Shown here one piece after another: positions 1 through 5,475 of a stretch of 14,075 bases of DNA. Position 1 is the stretch's first letter. Every line of letters starts with the position of its first letter. Location of the stretch: NCBI GenBank assembly GCA_021798235.1, contig JAJZMO010000066.1, positions 1-14,075 of the forward strand, in the 5' to 3' direction. A program made the translations under genes and the position numbers. The DNA comes from Acidobacteriota bacterium (lineage in GTDB: Bacteria; Acidobacteriota; Terriglobia; Terriglobales; Acidobacteriaceae). The notes beneath the pieces were generated by a model. That model made no database searches. It was not told where the DNA came from and saw nothing but the letters and a program-made list of their open reading frames with translations.

Positions 1-244
1 GACAGAGGTTCCCTTGCACTTTGCGAACGCAGTGTTGCCAGCTGGGGCCTATGGTTTCGGTTTCCTGGGCGCCAACAAGTTTACGGTGATGGATCTTGGC
101 AACCATGATCTTTTGCAAGCGAGTTGGGCAGAGGATGCAGCCTTGGCACGCCCTAGACCCTTGCAGATTCTTGCCACGGCGCAGCCCGGTAGCTATCGGC
201 TGTATTCGGGCAGGAAATATGTTGCATTCACGGTAGGCAAGTAA
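1..244 (+). CDS. Conserved hypothetical protein, 3' end only
   Basis: The frame is open from the left edge and ends with TAA at 242-244, so the gene starts outside the window; the TTG at 14 need not be the real start. The visible 80 or so residues include LPAGAYGFGF near the beginning and YRLYSGRKYVAFTVGK at the end. This resembles small secreted-type proteins I associate with Acidobacteria, in which an LPAGxY segment opens a beta-rich domain, but I cannot assign a function. No membrane segment or catalytic motif is visible in this part. The GH16 lipoprotein gene starts about 18 bp downstream on the same strand, so the two may be co-transcribed. Confidence 0.6.
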   Translation, partial: TEVPLHFANAVLPAGAYGFGFLGANKFTVMDLGNHDLLQASWAEDAALARPRPLQILATAQPGSYRLYSGRKYVAFTVGK

Positions 245-262
245 TTAGGTAGTGTGCAGATC

Positions 263-1240
263 ATGACGGAGAAATCTAAAGTGCAAAAATCTTCAATGAC
301 AATTGTCGGCGTGGCTTTGTTGTCGTCACTGGCTGTGTTATTCCCCTTGACCGCTTGTGGTGGCGGATCCGCTGCGACGACGGGCACGACTTCTCCGCCT
401 CCACCGCCGCCACCGGCGGCGGGACCTTACAATCCAGCCACGGCCGTGTTGGTTTGGTCGGATGAGTTTAATGAAGCCACCACAGCTCCGGTGGCTCCGA
501 ACCCAGCCAATTGGACCTATGACACGGGTGGGGGCGGCTGGGGCAACAATGAGCTGGAGACCTATTGCGCCTATGGCTCCAATACCGCACCTTGCAGCAC
601 GGCGACCCCAAATGTCTACGTCGGCACCGATGGGTATCTGCATATTGTCGCGGTGAAAAATGCGCAGGGCCAGTACACCTCAGCCCGCATCAAAACTGAG
701 GGCCTGCAGAGCTTTCAATATGGACGCATTGAGGCCAGCATTCAAATTCCGCAAGGGCAGGGTTTGTGGCCAGCCTTTTGGATGCTCGGCGACAGCTTTA
801 ACACTGCGGGTTGGCCCGGCTGTGGCGAGATGGACATCATGGAAAACATTGGTAGCCAGCCAACGATCAACACGGGATCCATTCACGGAACGGGCTTTAT
901 TGGTTCGATGATTGGCACCCAATATGTGCTGCCGAATGGAGCAGACTATTCCAGCGCATTCCATACCTTTGGCATTATCTGGTCGCCGCAGAATGTGCAG
1001 TACTATGTGGACTCTCCCAGCAACATTTATGCAACCTATACGCCATCCAGCCTGCCCTCAGGAGCAGTTTGGCCCTTTGATGCTGGAAAATTCTTTTTCA
1101 TCATTAACCTGGCTGTAGGTGGGGATTATCCTGGATCTCCGAATGCGAACACAGCGTTTCCCGCAGAGGTGCTGGTGGACTATGTTCGCGTCTGGCAGGA
1201 TCCACCCCCCACAACTGCAGCACAACCTTCGCATCCATAG
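263..1240 (+). CDS. Glycoside hydrolase family 16 lipoprotein (beta-glucanase/laminarinase-like)
   Basis: Predicted secreted endo-acting beta-glucan hydrolase of 325 residues. From the ATG at 263, a short Lys-containing N-terminus precedes a hydrophobic stretch ending in lipobox LTAC with Cys32, so it is probably a lipid-anchored lipoprotein. A Gly/Ser/Thr-rich linker with seven consecutive prolines (about residues 45-51) leads to a GH16 jelly-roll domain (about 62-314). The catalytic motif GEMDIMENIG carries nucleophile Glu189, Asp191 and acid/base Glu194. WSDEFN near the domain start, WPAFWMLG before the active site and VDYVRVWQ at the end are typical of the family. A GTG at 254 and an ATG at 296 are alternative starts; 263 was chosen because it keeps the positively charged n-region. 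The GH16 assignment is firm. The exact substrate (laminarin, lichenan or another) cannot be read from sequence alone. A strong terminator follows 82 bp after the stop. Confidence 0.9.
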   Translation: MTEKSKVQKSSMTIVGVALLSSLAVLFPLTACGGGSAATTGTTSPPPPPPPAAGPYNPATAVLVWSDEFNEATTAPVAPNPANWTYDTGGGGWGNNELETYCAYGSNTAPCSTATPNVYVGTDGYLHIVAVKNAQGQYTSARIKTEGLQSFQYGRIEASIQIPQGQGLWPAFWMLGDSFNTAGWPGCGEMDIMENIGSQPTINTGSIHGTGFIGSMIGTQYVLPNGADYSSAFHTFGIIWSPQNVQYYVDSPSNIYATYTPSSLPSGAVWPFDAGKFFFIINLAVGGDYPGSPNANTAFPAEVLVDYVRVWQDPPPTTAAQPSHP

Positions 1241-1322
1241 TTCTGTATCTGCAAGGGCATGTACTCTCGATGCCGAGTAATTCCGAATAGCGATCGAGCA
1301 GAGTTTGCCCAGAGCGCAAGCA

Positions 1323-1365
1323 AAGGGAGGAAGCCGCAGCACGCGGATTCCTCCCTTGTTGTTTG
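1323..1365 (+). terminator. Rho-independent terminator after the GH16 gene
   Basis: AAGGGAGGAA (1323-1332) pairs perfectly with TTCCTCCCTT (1348-1357). Inside it, CCGC (1334-1337) pairs with GCGG (1343-1346) around the loop AGCAC, separated from the outer stem only by a G/A mismatch. GTTGTTTG follows directly as an imperfect T-rich tract. The position 82 bp after the GH16 stop fits the end of that transcript. The stem is symmetric but the T tract lies only on the plus-strand side. Confidence 0.8.
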
Positions 1366-1596
1366 TCTGGGTACATCGGCAACAAAATCATTGAAAATTT
1401 AGTTACACTCACGCTGGTACCTAGCGCGCAATCGGGATACACCGGCCCGTCGTATGGATGGGCCTTTGGCAGTGACACCAGCAATCCACCTGTTCCCACC
1501 ACGGCCACGCCCGGCGATACTTGCTTTACCACTGGCACAAACATAGTCACAGGATTTGCGACAACCTCAACGGGACTCACCTGCACGCAGAAGTAA
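1363..1596 (+). other. Short open frame of unknown status, possible gene remnant
   Basis: This frame runs from a TTG at 1363 to TAA at 1594-1596 and encodes 77 residues rich in Thr, Gly, Ser and Pro with two Cys, for example PVPTTATPGDTCFTTGTNIV. The composition resembles the C-terminal part of an exported protein. However, it starts just after a terminator, has no ATG, no Shine-Dalgarno and no signal peptide. It may be the decayed 3' end of a lost gene or chance. The intergenic stretch 1241-1627 otherwise holds only the terminator and a weak TAGAAT -10-like hexamer at 1610-1615 in front of the aminotransferase. Confidence 0.2.
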
Positions 1597-1627
1597 ATTA
1601 CCCAGGCGATAGAATGCTTGCAGCGCT

Positions 1628-2824
1628 ATGCCGCAAAAATTCTCTGATCGTACGCGTTGGGATCTGCGCGAGACCGCCTATGCCGCCGCCGTGCGCACCG
1701 CGCGCGCGCAATCGCAGCCATTGTTGGATCTGACAGCGTCGAACCCAACCACCTGCGGATTTGCTTATGACCCAGCAGCGTGGAGTGAGGCTCTGTGTGC
1801 TCCGCAATCGGCCATCTACAATCCCGATCCGCGCGGATTGCCGAGTGCGCGCGCGGCTGTTGCCGAGTATTACGAGCAGGGAACGGGCGTGGTCGTTGAT
1901 CCCGATGCCATCACGCTGACCACCAGCACCAGCGAGGCCTACAGCTTTTTGTTTCGGCTGCTCTGCGATCCGGGCGATGAGATTCTGATCGCGCAGCCCA
2001 GCTATCCACTCTTTGAATTTCTGGCTGCGTTGGACTCGGTGCGGCTCGTGCCCTATCCACTCTTCTACGATCATGGCTGGCATATTGATTTGGCTGCTCT
2101 GCGCGCTGCCATTACGCCGCACACCCGCGCCATTGTTGTGGTGCAGCCGAACAACCCCACCGGCCACTTTACCCAGCCGCAGGAGCGGCAAGTGCTGGAG
2201 GCGCTCTGTGTTGAGCACGGTCTGGCGCTGATCGTGGATGAAGTGTTTCTGGACTACGCGCTGGACGCAGAGCCGCAGCGGGTTGCGCGCGCGCACAGCT
2301 TCGCGGCGGGCGCACATCCGGCGCTGACATTTGTATTGAGCGGTCTGAGCAAAATCTCCGCACTGCCACAAATGAAGGTCGCGTGGATATTCAGCCAAGG
2401 GCCGCAGCCAGCGTTACACGAAGCATTGTCGCGGTTGGAGGTCATTGCGGATACATTTCTCTCCATGAATGCGCCACTGCAACACGCACTGCCCGCCCTG
2501 TTGGCCGCGCGCCACAAGATGCAGCGGCAGATTCTTGAGCGTACGCGGGCCAATCTGGCTGCGCTGGATGCGCAACTGAGCCGACAGAGCCTGATCACAC
2601 GCCTGCACGCGGAGGCGGGCTGGTACGCGATTCTGCGCGTGCCTGCGCTGGCCGCGGATGAGGAGACTGCGGTGCGGCTGCTGCAAGAGCAAGGCGTGCT
2701 GGTGCATCCCGGCAGTTTTTATGGAATGCCCGCGCAGGGCTGGCTGGTTCTTAGCCTGTTGCCGCGTGAAGAGGAATTTCGATTGGGCGTGGAGCGATGG
2801 ATGCAGTTCTTCGATCAGAAATAA
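1628..2824 (+). CDS. PLP-dependent class I/II aminotransferase
   Basis: A 398-residue fold-type I aminotransferase, the usual length for the aspartate aminotransferase superfamily, presumably cytoplasmic. Visible landmarks are VVQPNNPTG (170-179), LIVDEVFLDY (201-210) with Asp204 expected to contact the pyridine nitrogen and Tyr210 the PLP hydroxyl, and SGLSKIS with Lys242 as the Schiff-base lysine. The C-terminus reads GWLVLSLLPREEEF where AlaA/AspC-type enzymes usually have a YxRLS-type segment, so the arginine that binds the substrate carboxylate appears replaced by Val or shifted. The amino donor and acceptor cannot be named. The ATG at 1628 lacks a clear Shine-Dalgarno; a TAGAAT hexamer at 1610-1615 would start transcription only a few bases before it. 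The gene converges on the metallo-hydrolase gene with a 33-bp gap. Confidence 0.9.
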   Translation: MPQKFSDRTRWDLRETAYAAAVRTARAQSQPLLDLTASNPTTCGFAYDPAAWSEALCAPQSAIYNPDPRGLPSARAAVAEYYEQGTGVVVDPDAITLTTSTSEAYSFLFRLLCDPGDEILIAQPSYPLFEFLAALDSVRLVPYPLFYDHGWHIDLAALRAAITPHTRAIVVVQPNNPTGHFTQPQERQVLEALCVEHGLALIVDEVFLDYALDAEPQRVARAHSFAAGAHPALTFVLSGLSKISALPQMKVAWIFSQGPQPALHEALSRLEVIADTFLSMNAPLQHALPALLAARHKMQRQILERTRANLAALDAQLSRQSLITRLHAEAGWYAILRVPALAADEETAVRLLQEQGVLVHPGSFYGMPAQGWLVLSLLPREEEFRLGVERWMQFFDQK

Positions 2825-2857
2825 TTGGGGAACTTTTGGGCGCGCCGCAGCCCGCAT

Positions 2858-3490
2858 TTACTTCCGCAGCAGAAAGGGATTGCTCTCGCGCTCCTGCCCG
2901 ATCGTCGTGGCTGGGCCGTGGCCGGGGATGACGCGAGTCGCGTCTGGCAATTGCAGCAGGCAATTGTGCAAGGAGCGCAGCAGGGTTTGAAAATCGCCGC
3001 CCGGCAAGTCTGTGCGTCCAACGGAACCGGCAAAGAGCGTGTCTCCCGCCAGCAAAAGATTCTGCTCTGGCAGATGCAGGCACAGGCTGCCTTGCGTGTG
3101 GCCGGGCGTGTGCAGAATCTCTGCTGCCGCGCCCGCCACGCTCAGCTTCAATCCATCGTCTGCAGCAACATCCGGCGGCTGCACCTCTGGCGGCGCAATG
3201 CCCAGCCATCCGGCCTGCACATCCATCATTTCCAGCAGCGGCAGGTCAAGCTGATTCATGTAAATTGGCGCGCCGGTAATTTTTTTCAGCCGAACCGCTC
3301 CGCCGACATGGTCAATGTGCGCGTGCGTGATGATGATCTGCTCCACGCTCAGTTGATGCTGATTGAGAATTTTTAAAATGGTTTGGATGTCATCGCCGGG
3401 ATCGACGACCGTGGCCCGGTGCGTTTCTGGATTGCCCAGAATGCTGCAATTGCATTGCAGTGGGCCGACAGGGAAGACTTCATGGATCAT
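2858..3490 (-). CDS. MBL-fold metallo-hydrolase (glyoxalase II-like)
   Basis: A 210-residue metallo-beta-lactamase-fold hydrolase of the compact glyoxalase-II-like type. Predicted dinuclear metal ligands are the THAHIDH motif (His56, His58, Asp60, His61), His131 in HTPGHTQGS, Asp150 in AGDTLFAGSVGRTDLPGGD and His191 in VIPGHGPAT. The likely reaction is hydrolysis of a thioester such as S-lactoylglutathione, but these short family members have varied or unknown substrates and the longer C-terminal domain of classical glyoxalase II is absent. ATG at 3490 was chosen because MIHEVFPVGPLQCNC matches the usual family beginning; a GTG lies nine bases upstream at 3499. No good Shine-Dalgarno is visible. 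It is the last gene of a minus-strand run after tRNA-Leu and secG, separated from secG by 66 bp containing a strong hairpin. Confidence 0.9.
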   Translation of the reverse strand: MIHEVFPVGPLQCNCSILGNPETHRATVVDPGDDIQTILKILNQHQLSVEQIIITHAHIDHVGGAVRLKKITGAPIYMNQLDLPLLEMMDVQAGWLGIAPPEVQPPDVAADDGLKLSVAGAAAEILHTPGHTQGSLCLHLPEQNLLLAGDTLFAGSVGRTDLPGGDFQTLLRSLHNCLLQLPDATRVIPGHGPATTIGQERESNPFLLRK

Positions 3491-3530
3491 AGCGCACACG
3501 GGAAGGGAATGAAGAGCGGAAAGCGTGCAA

Positions 3531-3553
3531 CAGCGCCTCGCGTGGAGGCGCTG
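3531..3553 (-). terminator. Strong hairpin between secG and the MBL hydrolase, possible partial terminator
   Basis: CAGCGCCTC (3531-3539) and GAGGCGCTG (3545-3553) form a perfect 9-bp GC-rich stem with a 5-base loop. Read on the minus strand it begins three bases after the secG stop. The sequence after it on that strand (TTGCACGCTTTCC) is only weakly T-rich, so it is not a canonical intrinsic terminator. It could attenuate read-through into the hydrolase or protect the 3' end of a tRNA-secG message. Confidence 0.45.
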
Positions 3554-3556
3554 CGC

Positions 3557-3844
3557 TTACTTCTTCGCCGGGGTGCTGGAGCTGATGCCCTGCAACACGG
3601 AATGGCCTGTGCTCTCACGCGCAACCAACACGGTGAGTCCAATGGAGGTGAGCATGAAGATCACCGCAGCCCAAGTTGTTACCTTGGTCAGCAGGTTGGA
3701 GGCGCCGCGCGGGCCAAAGGCCGTCTGCGATCCCTGGCCGCCAAAAGCTCCGGCTAAATCCGCGCTGGTGCCTTGTTGCAACAGGATGGCCCCAATCAAC
3801 ACCAGACAAACAATGACATGCACAATGGTAAGAAAAATAACCAC
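3557..3844 (-). CDS. secG: Preprotein translocase subunit SecG
   Basis: Inner-membrane accessory subunit of the SecYEG protein-export channel. From the GTG at 3844 the protein has 95 residues, normal for SecG. It has two membrane segments: VIFLTIVHVIVCLVLIGAILLQ (about 2-23) and TTWAAVIFMLTSIGLTVLVA (about 56-75). The Gly-rich cytoplasmic loop between them holds AGAFGGQGSQTAFGPRG, the family signature after the LLQ motif. The frame stays open upstream to a TTG at 3931, but those residues are basic and non-conserved, while the first helix normally begins at the N-terminus. AGAAAG lies 9 bases before the GTG as a possible weak ribosome site. tRNA-Leu lies upstream on the same strand; secG next to a leucine tRNA is also known in enterobacteria. 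Confidence 0.9.
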   Translation of the reverse strand: MVIFLTIVHVIVCLVLIGAILLQQGTSADLAGAFGGQGSQTAFGPRGASNLLTKVTTWAAVIFMLTSIGLTVLVARESTGHSVLQGISSSTPAKK

Positions 3845-3942
3845 GAAAGGCTGCTTTCTATGCAACGCGGATGCTACGGCAACCCGCGCGCGAAAAATTT
3901 GAATGTGGCTGGCGATTTCTGCCAAAGCCAAGGCGAGAATGT

Positions 3943-4027
3943 TGGTGCGGAAGAGGGGACTTGAACCCCTATGCCTTGCGGCGCCACCCCCTCAAGATGG
4001 TGTGTCTGCCAATTTCACCACTTCCGC
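3943..4027 (-). tRNA. tRNA-Leu (anticodon GAG)
   Basis: Read on the minus strand, acceptor GCGGAAG (4027-4021) pairs with CTTCCGC (3953-3947), followed by discriminator A and an encoded CCA at 3945-3943. The anticodon stem CCATC/GGTGG closes loop TTGAGGG, giving anticodon GAG at 3993-3991. The long variable arm (GCC-GCAA-GGC) marks a class II tRNA, and the T arm is AGGGG-TTCAAGT-CCCCT. The GTGGTGAAATTGGCAGACAC segment matches leucine tRNAs. Length is 85 bases. secG follows on the same strand about 100 bp downstream. Confidence 0.95.
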
Positions 4028-4033
4028 ACGTAG

Positions 4034-4103
4034 GATGCTCGCACTCCAACTATAACATTCCTGCCAGAGTGCTCGCAGGCCGCTCAGTCCTCTTGCGAGC
4101 ATC
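4034..4103. repeat. Perfect 10-bp inverted repeat plus third 8-mer copy at the tRNA-Leu promoter
   Basis: GATGCTCGCA (4034-4043) is the exact reverse complement of TGCGAGCATC (4094-4103). A further copy of the core TGCTCGCA lies at 4070-4077. The three cores sit near the likely transcription start, over the -35 region, and further upstream of the tRNA-Leu promoter. They may bind a regulator or form structure; no known site is recognised. Confidence 0.6.
4049..4057 (-). promoter_or_regulatory. Extended -10 promoter for tRNA-Leu (and possibly secG)
   Basis: The minus strand reads TGTTATAGT here: a TATAGT hexamer (4054-4049) with the TGn extension (4057-4055). It lies 22 bases before the mature tRNA 5' end, leaving a leader of about 15 bases. 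The -35 position at 17 bp spacing (4077-4072) reads TGCGAG, a poor match to TTGACA, which is consistent with reliance on the extended -10. The -35 position overlaps a copy of a locally repeated 8-mer. Confidence 0.55.
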
Positions 4104-4167
4104 ACGCGAGAAGAACAGCTTCTGCGGGTGGGACGGAATCTGCGGTTGTGTATCATGGGCAACAACG

Positions 4168-4644
4168 ATGCACCGGGCGCGCATACTTGTTCTCATCGGC
4201 ATATTGAAGCTCTGCAAGGGCGTGCTCTTTGTTGCGCTGGGCTTTGGCCTGTTGCGGCTACTGCATCATGACCTGTACTCCATGGCCATGCACATGGTTG
4301 AGGTGCTGCGTTTTGATCCCGGCAACGCCTTCATCAACACACTGCTCAACAACGTTTCTTGGGTGACGGACGCACGCCTGCGTCAGTTGAGCCTTTTCAC
4401 CTTCGCTTACGCCGCGCTGGACTTCATCGAAGGCACGGGCCTCACGCTGGAAAAAACCTGGGCCGAGTACACCACGCTCATCGTGACGGCGGCTTTTTTG
4501 CCGTTGGAGATCCTCAAGAGCCTGCACCATCCCACGTGGTGGAAGCTGCTGCTGATTCTGGCCAACGCCGCACTCGTCGGCTACCTGATCACGCTGCTGA
4601 CGCCACCCCAGCATGCCCCAAAGGCCAAACCCGCCCACCGCTGA
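4168..4644 (+). CDS. DUF2127-like integral membrane protein
   Basis: A 158-residue hydrophobic protein with about four membrane segments (roughly 6-30, 70-90, 100-118 and 124-145). The N-terminal helix (RILVLIGILKLCKGVLFVALGF), the short loop with FDPGNAFINTLLNN, and YAALDFIEGTGLTLEKTWAEY match my recollection of the DUF2127 family, whose function is not known. The C-terminus ends in a Pro/Lys-rich cytoplasmic-type tail. ATG at 4168 is the first plausible start: extending the frame upstream would run antisense through the tRNA. GGG at 4157-4159 is a weak ribosome site. The gene is divergent from tRNA-Leu and followed by about 380 bp before mraZ, so it is probably monocistronic. Confidence 0.8.
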   Translation: MHRARILVLIGILKLCKGVLFVALGFGLLRLLHHDLYSMAMHMVEVLRFDPGNAFINTLLNNVSWVTDARLRQLSLFTFAYAALDFIEGTGLTLEKTWAEYTTLIVTAAFLPLEILKSLHHPTWWKLLLILANAALVGYLITLLTPPQHAPKAKPAHR

Positions 4645-4886
4645 TCGAAAAGTGGGCGAGCTTCCAAGAGGCCAGGAGCGCGCACAGCAATTACGCTGCG
4701 ATCTTTGGCCAATGCCCCACAGATAGTTCACAAGCGGTCGGCTATGGGCGATTTTGCTGCCAAAGTGTTGCAGTGGAACCAAACAGGTAAATACAACGCG
4801 TAGGGGTTCCTGTGTAAATTAGCCCATTCCGTGCCGCCCCTTCTTGGGAATCGCAAAAAAATAACAGAAAACAAAGAATATTTTGC
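4645..4886. other. Intergenic stretch upstream of the dcw promoter, no gene seen
   Basis: No reading frame with credible protein character or ribosome site is visible on either strand. There is a 7-bp inverted repeat CTTTGGC (4703-4709)/GCCAAAG (4759-4765) with a 49-base loop, too open to call a terminator. The last 40 bases are A-rich (CAAAAAAATAACAGAAAACAAAG) and precede the mraZ promoter, where they could act as an UP-like or bent upstream element. That role is an inference. Confidence 0.4.
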
Positions 4887-4914
4887 TGGACAAGCGGCCC
4901 GCCTGGTGTACATT
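4887..4914 (+). promoter_or_regulatory. Sigma-70-like promoter of the mraZ/dcw operon
   Basis: TGGACA (4887-4892, five of six to TTGACA) and TACATT (4909-4914, four of six to TATAAT) are separated by 16 bp. Transcription would start near 4921, giving a leader of about 100 bases before mraZ. The repeated AGTGG boxes overlap the -10 and start region, which fits repression by MraZ. An A-rich stretch lies just upstream. Confidence 0.5.
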
Positions 4915-4949
4915 AGTGGATGAAAGTGGTCAAAAGTGGTTGGCAGTCG
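4905..4949 (+). promoter_or_regulatory. MraZ operator: AGTGG boxes at 10-bp spacing
   Basis: AGTGG occurs at 4915-4919, 4925-4929 and 4935-4939, exactly 10 bp apart, with degenerate in-phase units GGTGT (4905-4909) and AGTCG (4945-4949) on the two sides. The central copies read AAAGTGGTCA and AAAGTGGTT. Known MraZ sites are three or more short GTG/TGGG-type boxes at 10-bp phase next to the mraZ promoter, read by an MraZ ring. The position over the -10 and start region predicts autorepression of the operon. Confidence 0.7.
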
Positions 4950-4981
4950 ATGACTCCACCCTAACTTTTACCAGAAATCCA

Positions 4982-5005
4982 GGGCGAAGCGTAGAAAATT
5001 CGCCC
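4982..5005 (+). other. Leader hairpin upstream of mraZ
   Basis: GGGCGAA (4982-4988) pairs perfectly with TTCGCCC (4999-5005) around a 10-base loop. It lies in the predicted 5' leader, ending 19 bases before the mraZ ATG. There is no T tract, so it is not a terminator; it might affect translation or message stability. Confidence 0.4.
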
Positions 5006-5024
5006 CTGCGACTGGATGGCAACG

Positions 5025-5465
5025 ATGTTCCGCGGCAATCACCCAACCCGGGTCGACGAAAAAGGACGGCTGAAGCTGCCCGCGGAGTTCAAGCGCCAGA
5101 TTGAGGAGAAGTACGGCACGCAGTTCTACATCACCAGCAAGGATGGGCGCGTGGCTGAGATTTACCCCATGCAGGAGTGGGAAAAGGTGGAAGAGACGCT
5201 GGCGAAGATTCCGAACTTTACCCCGGCGAAGAAAAAGCTGCTGGATCGGGTGAATTATTACGGCCAGACCAGCGAGATGGACGCGCAGGGGCGTGTGTTG
5301 ATGCCGCAGATTTTGCGGGAAGCGGCAAAGATTTCGGGCGAGGTGGTGGTCTTCGGCATGATGACGTACCTCGAAGTGACCAACCACGACGCGTTCAAGC
5401 AGAACATGGACGCCAGCCCGCTGACGAATGAGGATGCAGCATCGCTGGCCTCGTTTGGGCTGTGA
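5025..5465 (+). CDS. mraZ: Transcriptional regulator MraZ
   Basis: A DNA-binding regulator of 146 residues, the standard MraZ length, first gene of the division and cell wall operon. It has two AbrB/SpoVT-like swapped-hairpin repeats, each with the DxxxR signature: VDEKGRLKLP (DEKGR at 11-15) and MDAQGRVLMP (DAQGR at 86-90). Family members form octameric or larger rings that bind phased direct repeats at their own promoter; matching boxes are present about 85-115 bases upstream. ATG at 5025 was chosen because MFRGNHPTRVDEKGR is the usual N-terminus and GGATGG (5014-5019) precedes it; an in-frame ATG at 5016 would add three residues. The C-terminal tail ends SLASFGL, and rsmH begins at or just after the stop. 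Confidence 0.95.
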   Translation: MFRGNHPTRVDEKGRLKLPAEFKRQIEEKYGTQFYITSKDGRVAEIYPMQEWEKVEETLAKIPNFTPAKKKLLDRVNYYGQTSEMDAQGRVLMPQILREAAKISGEVVVFGMMTYLEVTNHDAFKQNMDASPLTNEDAASLASFGL

Positions 5466-5475
5466 GGGCGGAGGG

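Noticed and set aside
1391..1409. TTGAAA and TACACT as a promoter for the orphan frame at 1363-1596
   Set aside because: The hexamers are only 7 bp apart and lie inside the frame they would have to precede.
1598..2398. A 266-codon minus-strand frame opposite the aminotransferase
   Set aside because: It is antisense to a gene with clear PLP motifs, lacks a ribosome site and shows no domain character.
2825..2857. GGGC...GCCC as a bidirectional terminator between the aminotransferase and the hydrolase
   Set aside because: Only a 4-bp stem with short T runs; too weak to call.
3945..4029. tRNA-Leu read with acceptor GTGCGGA/TCCGCAC
   Set aside because: That register gives a C discriminator and no CCA. 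Shifting by two bases gives acceptor GCGGAAG/CTTCCGC, discriminator A and an encoded CCA, as expected for leucine tRNA.
3871..4167. N-terminal extension of the DUF2127-like frame to 3871
   Set aside because: It would run antisense through the whole tRNA-Leu gene and its promoter; the protein family begins at the membrane helix after ATG 4168.
4703..4765. Inverted repeat CTTTGGC/GCCAAAG after the DUF2127-like gene as a terminator
   Set aside because: The loop is about 49 bases and no T tract follows, so it does not look like an intrinsic terminator.
4728..4913. A 61-codon minus-strand frame upstream of mraZ
   Set aside because: No ribosome site or protein-like pattern, and it overlaps the predicted dcw promoter.
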